Positions 1 to 7,051 of a stretch of 9,360 nucleotides of DNA are shown piece after piece (position 1 is the first letter of the stretch; every line of letters begins with the position of its first letter). The DNA comes from Lentisphaeria bacterium (lineage in GTDB: Bacteria; Verrucomicrobiota; Lentisphaeria; Oligosphaerales; PUNB01), in the NCBI GenBank assembly GCA_007133055.1, contig SLNM01000185.1:1-9360 (forward strand). Reading direction: 5' to 3'. Position numbers and translations under genes: made by a program. The notes under the pieces are model-generated. The model was not told where the DNA came from, made no database searches, and was given only the letters and a program-made list of their open reading frames with translations.

Positions 1-416
1 CGTTTGCGGTCGAGCAGGCGCGCGGTTTCACCGGTCGTGCCGCTGTCCGTTTTGCCTCCTCGGAGTTTACCGACCACACCCTGAGCATTACGCACGACCG
101 CAACCAGGACATTGTCAATCCGTTTGTCAACTACGCTCAGGAAACCACCTACATGTACGGCATCGCCAGCAATATTATGCGGAATTTGACAGTTCGTGGC
201 GACATTGCCCTAGTTGACATTCGGGAGTCGGATTTCGGTGAGAACGCCGACCTTTGGCGGGTCGGTGCCGGTGCCAGCTATGTGCTGGGCCCGAAGGTCA
301 GAGCCCGTTTTCGCTATGAATACTGGCATAAAAGTTCTGATATGCGAGCAGGCTCGGGCACCGACTACAGCTATCACCGCAACCGGGCGAGCATATTTCT
401 GGAATATGATTTTTAG
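1..416 (+). CDS. Outer-membrane beta-barrel protein, C-terminal part (5' truncated by the window edge)
   Basis: The reading frame is open from the left edge (first full codon at 3) to a TAG at 414-416, giving about 138 residues of a longer protein. The visible part alternates polar and hydrophobic residues in short strands separated by turns (for example LTVRGDIALVDI, WRVGAGASYVLG, VRARFRYEYWHK). It ends in a strand closing with Tyr-Asp-Phe; a terminal Phe is the usual Bam recognition signature of outer-membrane barrels. The Tyr-x-x-His-Arg-Asn-Arg pattern just before the last strand resembles barrel proteins of the BBP2-like families often found in polysaccharide/exosortase loci. The ATG at 153 is internal, because coding continues upstream without a stop. 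A terminator follows it, so it probably ends the preceding transcription unit. Inference: it could be the outer-membrane pore for the polymer. The exact family cannot be fixed from the C-terminus alone. Confidence 0.8.
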   Translation, partial: FAVEQARGFTGRAAVRFASSEFTDHTLSITHDRNQDIVNPFVNYAQETTYMYGIASNIMRNLTVRGDIALVDIRESDFGENADLWRVGAGASYVLGPKVRARFRYEYWHKSSDMRAGSGTDYSYHRNRASIFLEYDF

Positions 417-461
417 ACCGGTTTTCACACGTTTCGCATGACTGGCAAATAAACAGAGCCG

Positions 462-496
462 ACGGGAGTTCGCAATTGTGAATCCCCGTTTTATTT
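462..496 (+). terminator. Rho-independent terminator after the beta-barrel gene
   Basis: Positions 462-489 form a near-perfect inverted repeat. Fourteen pairs can be drawn with one A-C mismatch and two G-U wobbles, with outer arms ACGGG/CCCGT and an AT-rich centre. It is followed directly by TTTTATTT (489-496). It lies 46 nt after the barrel stop codon and well before the next gene, so it should separate the two transcription units. The downstream T tract fits termination on the + strand. Confidence 0.8.
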
Positions 497-582
497 CGGG
501 TTGGGAACTAATGTTCACATTCCTTTGTCTTATGCGTCATTCTGATTTGATTCGGACTAGATTAATATTTCGGCGGTTGCGA

Positions 583-595
583 ACAATTAAATTGT
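583..595 (+). promoter_or_regulatory. Short palindrome just upstream of the export gene (possible operator)
   Basis: ACAATT-A-AATTGT is a perfect odd palindrome ending 5 nt before the Shine-Dalgarno of the export gene. TGTAAT at 593-598 matches the sigma-70 -10 consensus at five of six bases, but no convincing -35 lies at the right distance and a start point there would sit almost on the RBS. The AT-rich stretch from about 497 to 600 must hold the promoter of this transcription unit if the terminator upstream works. TAATAT at 563-568, with a poor TTCTGA 17 nt upstream, is another weak option. A regulator site is possible but unproven. Confidence 0.3.
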
Positions 596-600
596 AATTC

Positions 601-605
601 AAGGA
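601..605 (+). promoter_or_regulatory. Ribosome binding site deciding the export-gene start
   Basis: AAGGA lies 11 nt before the ATG at 617. The in-frame ATG at 605 overlaps this motif and so could not use it, which makes 617 the better start. Confidence 0.65.
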
Positions 606-616
606 TGACAGGTACT

Positions 617-1546
617 ATGATTAACAAGGCGGCATGGCGTGTTTTTCCAGCTCTTCTAATCGGATTCTCTTTGCTCGGCGCAATCCCCGTGAGCGCCCAG
701 TTATCCCGGCTGTTCGATGTAACCCAGGCTCCCCTGATTCCGGGGGACCGGATTCGGGTGGTGATGCGCGAGGATACGGAGGTGACTTTTTTCGGCGAGG
801 TTTCGGCCGCCGGCACAGTGCCGATTCCATATTTGGGCGAGTTCGCCATAGCAGGCTACACGCCCGAGCAGGCCGGCGAGCGTTTGGCCGAGGAACTGAA
901 GAAGGACCTTTACAATCAGGCGACTGTCAACGTCACCCTGGTCAAGAAGGGATTGGGACGGGTTTATGTCTACGGCGCGGTCAGAAACCCCGGCATGTTT
1001 CAAATTCCCGATGTCGGCGGGCTGACCGTATTGCAGTTGATAACCCAGATCGGCGGGCTGTCGCGATGGGCCAACCCTGCGGGGTCTTTCATATTACGGC
1101 GAACTCATCCGGACGAACCCCATGAGAGGATAGAGCTGGAGCTTGACCAACTGTTCGCAGCCGCCATGCCCAACACCGAGATGGATGTGATGCTGCAGCC
1201 CAACGACATCCTGTGCATTCCCGGGCTTAGCGGCGGTCTGTTCGACTTTCTTAGCGTCGAGGATGCCGAAGTCTACGTGGTGGGAGCGGTCAATTCCCAG
1301 GAGACCATGGTTTACTTTGCTCCCGGCGAGCAGCGGACTTTGCTGAGAGCCATCCTCAAAGCGGGCGGCCTTGACACCTACGCCCGCGGCAACCGGGTCA
1401 GAGTGGTCCGCTTCACCGACAACAATCAGCGGCAGGAATTCACCGTCGATGTTTCGGCGATTATCGAGGACGGCGACTTGGACCAGGATATTGAGTTGAA
1501 GCACGGCGACATGGTTATCGTGCCGCGTCGGAGGATCACACTCTAG
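617..1546 (+). CDS. Polysaccharide biosynthesis/export (OPX, Wza-like) protein with SLBB domains
   Basis: This 309-residue exported protein would form the periplasmic/outer-membrane conduit for a capsular or exopolysaccharide. A signal peptide (hydrophobic residues 8-24) ends with a Val-Ser-Ala|Gln cleavage site at 27/28. There is no Cys lipobox, so a lipid anchor is not expected. Residues 36-112 match the Poly_export domain (start IPGDRIRVVM, central VPIPYLGEF). Two SLBB-type domains follow at about 115-165 (VYVYGAVRNPGMF) and 218-268 (VYVVGAVNSQETM). Each is followed later by a GD/ND-x-x-x-x-P strand (QPNDILCIP, HGDMVIVP). The protein stops right after the last strand, so the C-terminal outer-membrane helix of E. 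coli Wza is absent. A start at 605 would add four residues but overlaps the RBS. The kinase-type length regulator follows 120 nt downstream. Family assignment is secure; the polymer is unknown. Confidence 0.93.
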   Translation: MINKAAWRVFPALLIGFSLLGAIPVSAQLSRLFDVTQAPLIPGDRIRVVMREDTEVTFFGEVSAAGTVPIPYLGEFAIAGYTPEQAGERLAEELKKDLYNQATVNVTLVKKGLGRVYVYGAVRNPGMFQIPDVGGLTVLQLITQIGGLSRWANPAGSFILRRTHPDEPHERIELELDQLFAAAMPNTEMDVMLQPNDILCIPGLSGGLFDFLSVEDAEVYVVGAVNSQETMVYFAPGEQRTLLRAILKAGGLDTYARGNRVRVVRFTDNNQRQEFTVDVSAIIEDGDLDQDIELKHGDMVIVPRRRITL

Positions 1547-1570
1547 TCTGATGGTTTCATACAAATTTGA

Positions 1571-1598
1571 TTGCGCGAGATTATTTGTTAATTACAAT
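1571..1598 (+). promoter_or_regulatory. Weak candidate sigma-70 promoter before the Wzz/kinase gene
   Basis: TTGCGC (1571-1576) and TACAAT (1593-1598, five of six matches to the -10 box) are separated by 16 nt in an AT-rich 120-nt gap that has no evident terminator. The -35 match is poor, and read-through from the export gene is at least as likely. AGAGG at 1651-1655 serves as the RBS for the next gene. Confidence 0.2.
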
Positions 1599-1666
1599 GC
1601 TTTTCGCCAATTTTATCACGGATTCAGGTTCAATAAGACAGCAATACATAAGAGGTTCAATCAGTT

Positions 1667-4054
1667 ATGAGCGAAGATCAATATCAGGGAATGGCTCCGT
1701 CAACGAACCAGGATGGCGAATCGTCCAAGCCGGCAAAACCGGAACAGGCTCGCTGGCTGCGTCCGACTGGTCCGGAAACCCCCAACAATACTTTGACCGA
1801 GCTGATCGACCCCCGACAGTATTTCGGAGTGGTCCTTCAGTATTGGTGGCTGATCCTGTTGATCCTGTTGCTGGGGGCGGGGCTGGCGGCCACGTACTCG
1901 GTCATGGCCACGCCGCTTTACCGTGCCACCTGCCGCTATGAGGTGTTTCGCGAAAGCAGACTGCAATTGACCGAGGACGGTCGCAGTCGCACGAGCGGAC
2001 CGTCGCTCGAGGACGAGCTGAGTCGGCAGATTGTGATCATGCGCAGCGGCAATCTGCATCAGCGGGTGATGGAGCGCCTGCGCGCCGAATGGGAAAGAGA
2101 GCTGGAAGAGACCGACCTGCGACCCCGCATTGACATCACCCGCTTGCGCGAGGCGCCGACCATGGTTGACATTCGGGTTGACTCGGTGAATCAAAGGTAT
2201 TCGGTCGCTTATTTGCGAGAGATGCTGCGAGCCTACGACGAGATGCGGCGCGAGGAGATTCTCGCAGCCACCGACCGGGCCGTGGCCAGCCTGCGAAGGG
2301 AGCAGGAATCGATCGGGCGTGAGCTGGATGCCGCCCGCGAGGCGCTGACCCAGTTTCAGCGACGCCACAATTTGACCTACACGCAGACCAGAACCTGGTA
2401 TGACGAGCGCTTCCTGGCCAACCTCGTGCAACGGGAGAACACTTTGCGCATGGAGCAGATAATGCTGGAAAGCCAGTTCGATTTCCTCAAAGACGCGGAC
2501 GTGGCCACAATTCAGGACGCCCTGCGGCTGACCGATGAAAGCAAAATCGCCGCCGGCGACATGCGCTCTGTATCACCGAACATGGGCGATCTCGATTTTG
2601 ATTCCGCTGAATTCAATCCTGCCCTGATGGCCGCCCGCGACGGCCAGCGGGAGGGGATGAGTCTTCTGCAATGGGGTCAGGAAGGTGACTGGCAGCAGGT
2701 CGAGGCGCGACTCGAGCGACTGCGAGCCGAGTACGAGGACAGGCTGAGCATATACAAGCCTGACCATCCGGAAATGGTGTTGCTGATAAAAGCGATCGAG
2801 TCGGCCGAAAGGGATTTGGCTCTGGCCGCGGAAATCGCCTTGAAACGGCTGAATGCTCGCTTTTCCGCCATTGACATTCAACTGGGAGCAGTTGGCGATG
2901 CCGCCCGCGCCTGGCGCCGGGAACTGGATCTGACCACCGAGCAGCGGGCCGAGCACGCCGCTCTGCAAGCCAAGATCGGGCATCTAAGCACCTTGTACGA
3001 CCGAGTCTTTACGCGTATTCTGGATGGCTCCGTGATCGATGTCGATGCTATGTTCAACCGAGTGGTGGAACCTGTGCGCGGATTCACCGACCCGGTATGG
3101 CCGGCCACCACCAGAATTATGATTCTGTCGATTATCGCCTCCCTGGGCATTGGTGTCGGGTTTGCTTTTCTGATCGACCATTTCGACACTCGTTTCCTTG
3201 ATGCGCTGGCGATCGAGGAGCGACTGCGCCTTCCTTACATCAGCGGCACCCCGGACTGGAATCGCACCGTCAAAGGTTTCAACCCTAACAACATGGATTT
3301 GATGGTTTCGCATGAAACCTCGGATGTCAGCACCGAGACCTATCGGGCCATGAGAGCCGGGGTGGAGTATGTAATGGAAGATGTTAACCGCCCCTATGTA
3401 TTGCTGATAACCTCCGGCGAGGACGGGGAGGGCAAAACCATGACAGCCGTCAATTTGGCCACGCTGTTTGCCTGGAGCGGCAAAAGGGTGCTGCTGGTTG
3501 ACGCCGACCTGCGCCGTGGTTCCTGCCATCCTGTGTTCAATCTCGAGCGTGATCCTGGTATGTGCGATTATTTTGTCGGTAAAGTGGCGGACTGGCACAG
3601 CCTGGTGCAGGAGACCGGTCAGGAGAACCTGTCCTTTATCCCCTCCGGCGCTTATCGGCATGAGGTGCCGGAAATGCTGAGCGCCGCCCGCTTGCAAAGG
3701 TTAATGGCCGAGTGGCGGCAGGAGTACGACCTGGTGATTATGGACAGCGCCCCGGCCGGCCGGGTGGTTGACACGTCGTTTCTGGGCAAAGTGGCCGATG
3801 GTACACTGTTGGTGGTGCGTCACGGCAAGGCCAGCTTTGGCAGTGTTCGGCATGCTCTGCACCGCCTGCTGGGCTCCAATGTCATTGGCTTCTGCCTGAA
3901 CGGCATTCAACTGGGGCAGCGCAAGTACTCCTACTACAGCCGCTATGGCCGTTACTACTACGGGCGCTATTCCCAGACCTACAACCGCTACTATGGCGGA
4001 GACAAGGATCAGGACAGCCAGACGGAGCCGGCGGCGGAGCAATCCGCGGGCTGA
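1667..4054 (+). CDS. Wzz/GumC-type chain-length regulator fused to a BY-type tyrosine kinase (Wzc-like)
   Basis: This 795-residue inner-membrane polysaccharide co-polymerase controls chain length and couples polymerisation to export through tyrosine autophosphorylation. A hydrophilic N-terminus (1-50) precedes TM1 (about 58-79). A long, largely helical periplasmic region (about 110-470, coiled-coil-rich at 185-235 and 343-440) carries the GumC-like motif YKPDHPEM (363-370). A Pro-containing segment (468-479) leads to TM2 (483-503). The cytoplasmic kinase has Walker A GEDGEGKT (584-591), Walker A' VDADLRR (611-617) and Walker B YDLVIMDSAP (687-696). The C-terminus holds 11 tyrosines within residues 754-776, the autophosphorylation cluster typical of BY kinases. 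The P-loop has Asp where a Pro is more usual, but the essential Gly, Lys and Thr are present. The start follows AGAGG at 1651-1655. Length and single-chain design match Wzc-type proteins of Gram-negative bacteria. Assignment is secure. Confidence 0.95.
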   Translation: MSEDQYQGMAPSTNQDGESSKPAKPEQARWLRPTGPETPNNTLTELIDPRQYFGVVLQYWWLILLILLLGAGLAATYSVMATPLYRATCRYEVFRESRLQLTEDGRSRTSGPSLEDELSRQIVIMRSGNLHQRVMERLRAEWERELEETDLRPRIDITRLREAPTMVDIRVDSVNQRYSVAYLREMLRAYDEMRREEILAATDRAVASLRREQESIGRELDAAREALTQFQRRHNLTYTQTRTWYDERFLANLVQRENTLRMEQIMLESQFDFLKDADVATIQDALRLTDESKIAAGDMRSVSPNMGDLDFDSAEFNPALMAARDGQREGMSLLQWGQEGDWQQVEARLERLRAEYEDRLSIYKPDHPEMVLLIKAIESAERDLALAAEIALKRLNARFSAIDIQLGAVGDAARAWRRELDLTTEQRAEHAALQAKIGHLSTLYDRVFTRILDGSVIDVDAMFNRVVEPVRGFTDPVWPATTRIMILSIIASLGIGVGFAFLIDHFDTRFLDALAIEERLRLPYISGTPDWNRTVKGFNPNNMDLMVSHETSDVSTETYRAMRAGVEYVMEDVNRPYVLLITSGEDGEGKTMTAVNLATLFAWSGKRVLLVDADLRRGSCHPVFNLERDPGMCDYFVGKVADWHSLVQETGQENLSFIPSGAYRHEVPEMLSAARLQRLMAEWRQEYDLVIMDSAPAGRVVDTSFLGKVADGTLLVVRHGKASFGSVRHALHRLLGSNVIGFCLNGIQLGQRKYSYYSRYGRYYYGRYSQTYNRYYGGDKDQDSQTEPAAEQSAG
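3926..3994 (+). other. Tyrosine cluster of the BY kinase (predicted autophosphorylation sites)
   Basis: Residues 754-776 contain Tyr at 754, 756, 757, 760, 763, 764, 765, 768, 772, 775 and 776, mixed with Ser, Arg and Gly. In Wzc-type kinases such a tail is phosphorylated in trans by neighbouring subunits and its phosphorylation state controls oligomer cycling. The role here is inferred from the family. Confidence 0.8.
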
Positions 4055-4193
4055 TCGCCGCATCGCAGTAGATGGCTTGTGAATTATTCAGGCTAGGGGA
4101 AATCAGTGCAACCTTTGTCTTTTTTCCTCATCTTTCGCCTTGGTCTGTTAAATCGTATTGAATGCAAAAGTAAATTTGATATTGAGTTTCCGC

Positions 4194-4198
4194 AGGAG
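4194..4198 (+). promoter_or_regulatory. Ribosome binding site deciding the Wzy/ligase start
   Basis: AGGAG lies 11 nt before the ATG at 4210 and only 5 nt before an in-frame TTG at 4204. The two upstream genes have the same 11-nt gap to an ATG, so 4210 is preferred. The TTG would add only Met-Pro. Confidence 0.6.
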
Positions 4199-4209
4199 AA
4201 ACCTTGCCG

Positions 4210-6780
4210 ATGACATCGAGTCTGCTAGATTCGTCCGGCCAGGCATCGGTGGCGGCGAATCAGGATCATTTCTGCGAGGGGGGCAATCCAGCCAAAGCCC
4301 AGGCTCGTGATCCACAGAGTTCGCTGGTCAGGATGCTGCCCGCGCTTTCGGTGTTATTGATTGCCACTGTGGCCGCCGCCGCCCGCCATCCCACCATTTT
4401 GATCGTATGCACCGGTCTGGCTGTTTTCGGACTATGGCTGAACAGGCCGCCAGTAAAGCGGGCCTTGCTCTTCCTGTGGGGGGCGGGCATGGTCTTCTTT
4501 CTCTGGCACCTCTTCACCCTGATGCCCTTGCCGGCGGAAAGCCTGGGACAGCCGAAAACGGATTATTTCGAGCGGGCTCACGCGCAATTGGCGGAGCTAA
4601 GCCACATCGAAGCAGGCCGACCGGCATCCTGGCAATCGGGGACGGCCGATCCCTCTTCCCGGATGGCGGGTGAAAGTGGAAGGTACGGTCGACTGAGCTT
4701 GAATCAGGCGGGGACTCGCCGCTTTATTGTCATTATGATCGGTGCCTGGGCTATGTTCTGGATGGCCATGTCCCTGAATTTGACGCAGCGCATGCGTTTC
4801 CTGGCCATCCTGGTGGTCGGCGGTGCTGTGGTCGCCGCGATCGGCTTGCTCGGACAGCAAGTGGACTCACTCTCGCCGGGACAGCGGGTCTGGTGGCTTT
4901 TCCCCACTGATCATCAGGTTGGAGGGGGGCCATTTGTCAACCGCAATCATTTTGCCGCATTTTGCGCGCTTTTGGCGCCTGCCGCTCTGAGCCTGACACT
5001 CGCCCCGGTTGCCCTGGCGGGCAGCGGTCTTTCCCTGTCGTCAGCTTCCCGTTCAGAGACCAATGTCCGCAGGCGTACTCGTCGTTCCGGAGTTTCGGGA
5101 AAGGTGGCTGGCAAGTGGCGTAATCTGACATCTGCGGGGCGCTGGCGATGGTTATACGGCATTTGTCTGGCCGTGTTGGTTTCAGCGCCCATTCTTTCCC
5201 TGTCCCGAGGCGGTATGGTGATGATGTTGGTCGGCTGTATGGCGGCCGCCCTTTTCTGGGTGGGCGGGCGGCCTTTGACAGCTTTGGCCGGAGCGGTTGC
5301 AATGATAACCGTGTTGTTTGTTTTTCTGCTATGGCCCTCCACCAGAGTGCAGGAGCGCATTGGCACCATTCGTCTGTTGCATGAAGCCTCTCCAAGGCGG
5401 GCGCAGATGATGCAGGAAGGATTGCGGCAATGGCGCGATTTTCCGCTTTTAGGCGCCGGCGCCGATTCATTTCGTACGCTTAACGGGGTATACCGGGTGG
5501 AACCGGCGACCACATCGCCGTTGTATGTTGAAAATGAGTATGTCCAACTGCTGGCCGACCACGGCTTGCTGGGAGCGCTGCTGCTTCTGGTTCTGCTGGC
5601 GGGGTTGCTGGCGGGGTTTTGGAGCAGTTTTCACGAGCGATTCCTGCGGACCAGATCGTTGCGTGTACTGCAGGGAACTTGGAGGAGGGACAATAAAATA
5701 CGCAGTCGTCAGTTGGAGCTTTACGAATCGGTAATATCTCTGCCGATCATTGCCACTGCCATCGGAGTGGTGGCGGGATTGTTGTTTCATATATATCTTG
5801 ACTTTCCCCTGCGCGTGCCGCTCAACGCCTACTTGGCGGCCGCCCTCCTGGGGCTGGCGATGCCGCTGCCCAATCTAACTATGTCCGAGCGGCGCGATTA
5901 CTGGCGCTGGCCCGTTCTGCCTTTCTGCGCGGTCTCTTTGTTATTACTGGTGGCCTGGTCGGGTGCTCGGATGCGTTTGGATGAACCCACCTGGCTGCGG
6001 CAAGCCGACACCGAAGAGCTTAGGAAAGCCATCCTAGCCGCACCCTCCTACTGGGTGCCATGGGTGCAGTTGTCCCATCGGACGCGACAGCGGGCGGAGG
6101 CGCAGTTGCACGGCAAGGCGATCGGGGTGGACGATACTTTCGATCCGTTTCGCATGTACGGATTCGGGGTGGCCTGCATGGAGCGAGCCGCCGAGCTGAA
6201 CTCGCGCGATGCACGCTTGTGGCGGGTGCTGGCAAGAATCGGTATGCGCCAGAGACGGGTGGACGGGCCAAAAGTTTCAGGCGCCCTGCGAACCGCCGTT
6301 ATGCTTGCCCCGGACAGTGTCGCGATGTGGCGGGACTGGTTGAACTTTGCCTTCCAGCAGGGGTATTTCAACGAAGTCTTGAAAATCGGTGAAACGGCAG
6401 TGGCGGAAGCCAATACCGGGATCGCCGTCAGAGTTTGGCGCGATATTCGGGACTGGGCTCGGCGAGAAGGAATGAGCGGCTACGAATATCGCGCTGTGGT
6501 CAGGCTGACCGAGCTGCAACCAGGCCGAGTTGCATGGTGGCGAGAGCGGGTTCGGATCGAAGGGAACGGAAACCAACCGGAACAGGTCATTCAATCCCTG
6601 ACAGCAATTACGGAGCTGGAGCCGGACGATTGGCGCAACTGGATGCGGCTGGGGCGGGCTCTGCTGCGCAATGGACAGGATGACCGGGCCAATCTCGCTT
6701 TCCATCGGGCCATCGAACTGCGCCCCCAGGCGCGCGAGGAGGTCGATAGAGCTTGGCGGGAGATTAAACTCGACAGGTAA
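4210..6780 (+). CDS. O-antigen ligase/Wzy-type polymerase with C-terminal TPR region
   Basis: The 856-residue product is an inner-membrane protein with about a dozen hydrophobic segments between residues 40 and 585. Signatures of the O-antigen ligase/polymerase family are the FVNRNHFAAF motif at about 243-252 and the LSRGG motif at 331-335. A further one is the segment around GAGADSFR (415-422), followed by YVENEYVQLLADHGLLG (439-455), as in WaaL/Wzy and exosortase-associated ligases. Such enzymes use undecaprenyl-linked glycans, either polymerising them or transferring them to an acceptor at the outer face of the inner membrane. An Arg/Lys-rich loop (about 280-312) is probably cytoplasmic. 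The last 270 residues or so are soluble and helical, with a recognisable TPR unit near 810-841 (RLGRALLRNGQDDRANLAF) and looser repeats before it. It lies 155 nt after the kinase gene. Family is secure; polymerase versus ligase cannot be decided here. Confidence 0.88.
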   Translation: MTSSLLDSSGQASVAANQDHFCEGGNPAKAQARDPQSSLVRMLPALSVLLIATVAAAARHPTILIVCTGLAVFGLWLNRPPVKRALLFLWGAGMVFFLWHLFTLMPLPAESLGQPKTDYFERAHAQLAELSHIEAGRPASWQSGTADPSSRMAGESGRYGRLSLNQAGTRRFIVIMIGAWAMFWMAMSLNLTQRMRFLAILVVGGAVVAAIGLLGQQVDSLSPGQRVWWLFPTDHQVGGGPFVNRNHFAAFCALLAPAALSLTLAPVALAGSGLSLSSASRSETNVRRRTRRSGVSGKVAGKWRNLTSAGRWRWLYGICLAVLVSAPILSLSRGGMVMMLVGCMAAALFWVGGRPLTALAGAVAMITVLFVFLLWPSTRVQERIGTIRLLHEASPRRAQMMQEGLRQWRDFPLLGAGADSFRTLNGVYRVEPATTSPLYVENEYVQLLADHGLLGALLLLVLLAGLLAGFWSSFHERFLRTRSLRVLQGTWRRDNKIRSRQLELYESVISLPIIATAIGVVAGLLFHIYLDFPLRVPLNAYLAAALLGLAMPLPNLTMSERRDYWRWPVLPFCAVSLLLLVAWSGARMRLDEPTWLRQADTEELRKAILAAPSYWVPWVQLSHRTRQRAEAQLHGKAIGVDDTFDPFRMYGFGVACMERAAELNSRDARLWRVLARIGMRQRRVDGPKVSGALRTAVMLAPDSVAMWRDWLNFAFQQGYFNEVLKIGETAVAEANTGIAVRVWRDIRDWARREGMSGYEYRAVVRLTELQPGRVAWWRERVRIEGNGNQPEQVIQSLTAITELEPDDWRNWMRLGRALLRNGQDDRANLAFHRAIELRPQAREEVDRAWREIKLDR

Positions 6781-6811
6781 GGGTGAATTTGACCGTTGTT
6801 CCGCTATCTTA

Positions 6812-6849
6812 ATGCGCGGTTGACAATTGCATGCGCGGTTGACAATTGC
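6812..6849 (+). repeat. Perfect tandem direct repeat, 2 x 19 bp, each carrying TTGACA
   Basis: The unit ATGCGCGGTTGACAATTGC occurs at 6812-6830 and again, abutting and identical, at 6831-6849. It starts 32 nt after the Wzy/ligase stop. Each copy holds a consensus sigma-70 -35 hexamer TTGACA (6820-6825, 6839-6844) and the palindrome CAATTG. For the second hexamer, only poor -10 candidates exist downstream: TGGATT at 6862-6867 (17-nt spacer) or TATGGA at 6860-6865 (15-nt spacer). It may be a duplicated regulator site, a promoter duplication or a replication slip. The repeat is certain; its function is not known. Confidence 0.85.
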
Positions 6850-6853
6850 GGGC

Positions 6854-6907
6854 GACGATTATGGATTGCGAAGAGGAGCCGTCCGATCATCAATCGTAAT
6901 CTTCGTC
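6854..6907. repeat. Imperfect inverted repeat in the pre-exosortase gap
   Basis: The left arm 6854-6868 (GACGATTATGGATTG) and the right arm 6891-6907 (reverse complement GACGAAGATTACGATTG) match with a small indel and a mismatch. A competing short pairing is CGAAGA (6869-6874) with TCTTCG (6900-6905). No T tract follows, so it is not an intrinsic terminator. It could be a leader-RNA fold or chance. Confidence 0.3.
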
Positions 6908-6921
6908 CGTAATCGTTAATC
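6895..6921 (+). promoter_or_regulatory. Clustered CGTAATC repeats upstream of the exosortase
   Basis: CGTAATC occurs at 6895-6901 and 6908-6914 (13-nt period), followed by the near copy CGTTAATC at 6914-6921. The cluster lies about 130 nt upstream of the exosortase start in non-coding DNA. Spaced heptamers of this type can be binding sites for response regulators; the regulator is unknown. The remainder of the gap (6922-7051) shows nothing I can assign beyond the RBS. Confidence 0.3.
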
Positions 6922-7051
6922 GAACACCTGAAGACACGGGTTGGCACAGTACCGTGAACAGCTACGAGCGAACAAACGACTCCGACAAGGGTCTAACGCC
7001 GAATTGTCCTGTCATTCTGCGGCGAACAACAATACAACCTGATAAGGTATC

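Noticed and set aside
1567..1941. A 124-codon + strand reading frame spanning the gap before the Wzz/kinase gene.
   Set aside because: Most of it overlaps the kinase gene in another frame, its product shows no family features, and the kinase frame is certain.
213..2176. The string TTGACATTCGG occurring in both the barrel gene and the kinase gene.
   Set aside because: Both encode Val-Asp-Ile-Arg with the same codons, so coding coincidence explains it.
4947..5513. Long minus-strand reading frames (4937-5470 and 4947-5513) opposite the Wzy/ligase gene.
   Set aside because: They are low-complexity, Arg/Pro-rich products of the GC-rich antisense strand, lack an RBS and lie opposite clear membrane-protein coding.
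6941..6957. TTGGCAC upstream of the exosortase, as in a sigma-54 -24 element (attractive because PrsR-type regulators of exosortase systems use sigma-54).
   Set aside because: The -12 position reads CGTG (6952-6955) instead of TTGC at the required spacing, and shifting by one base does not help.
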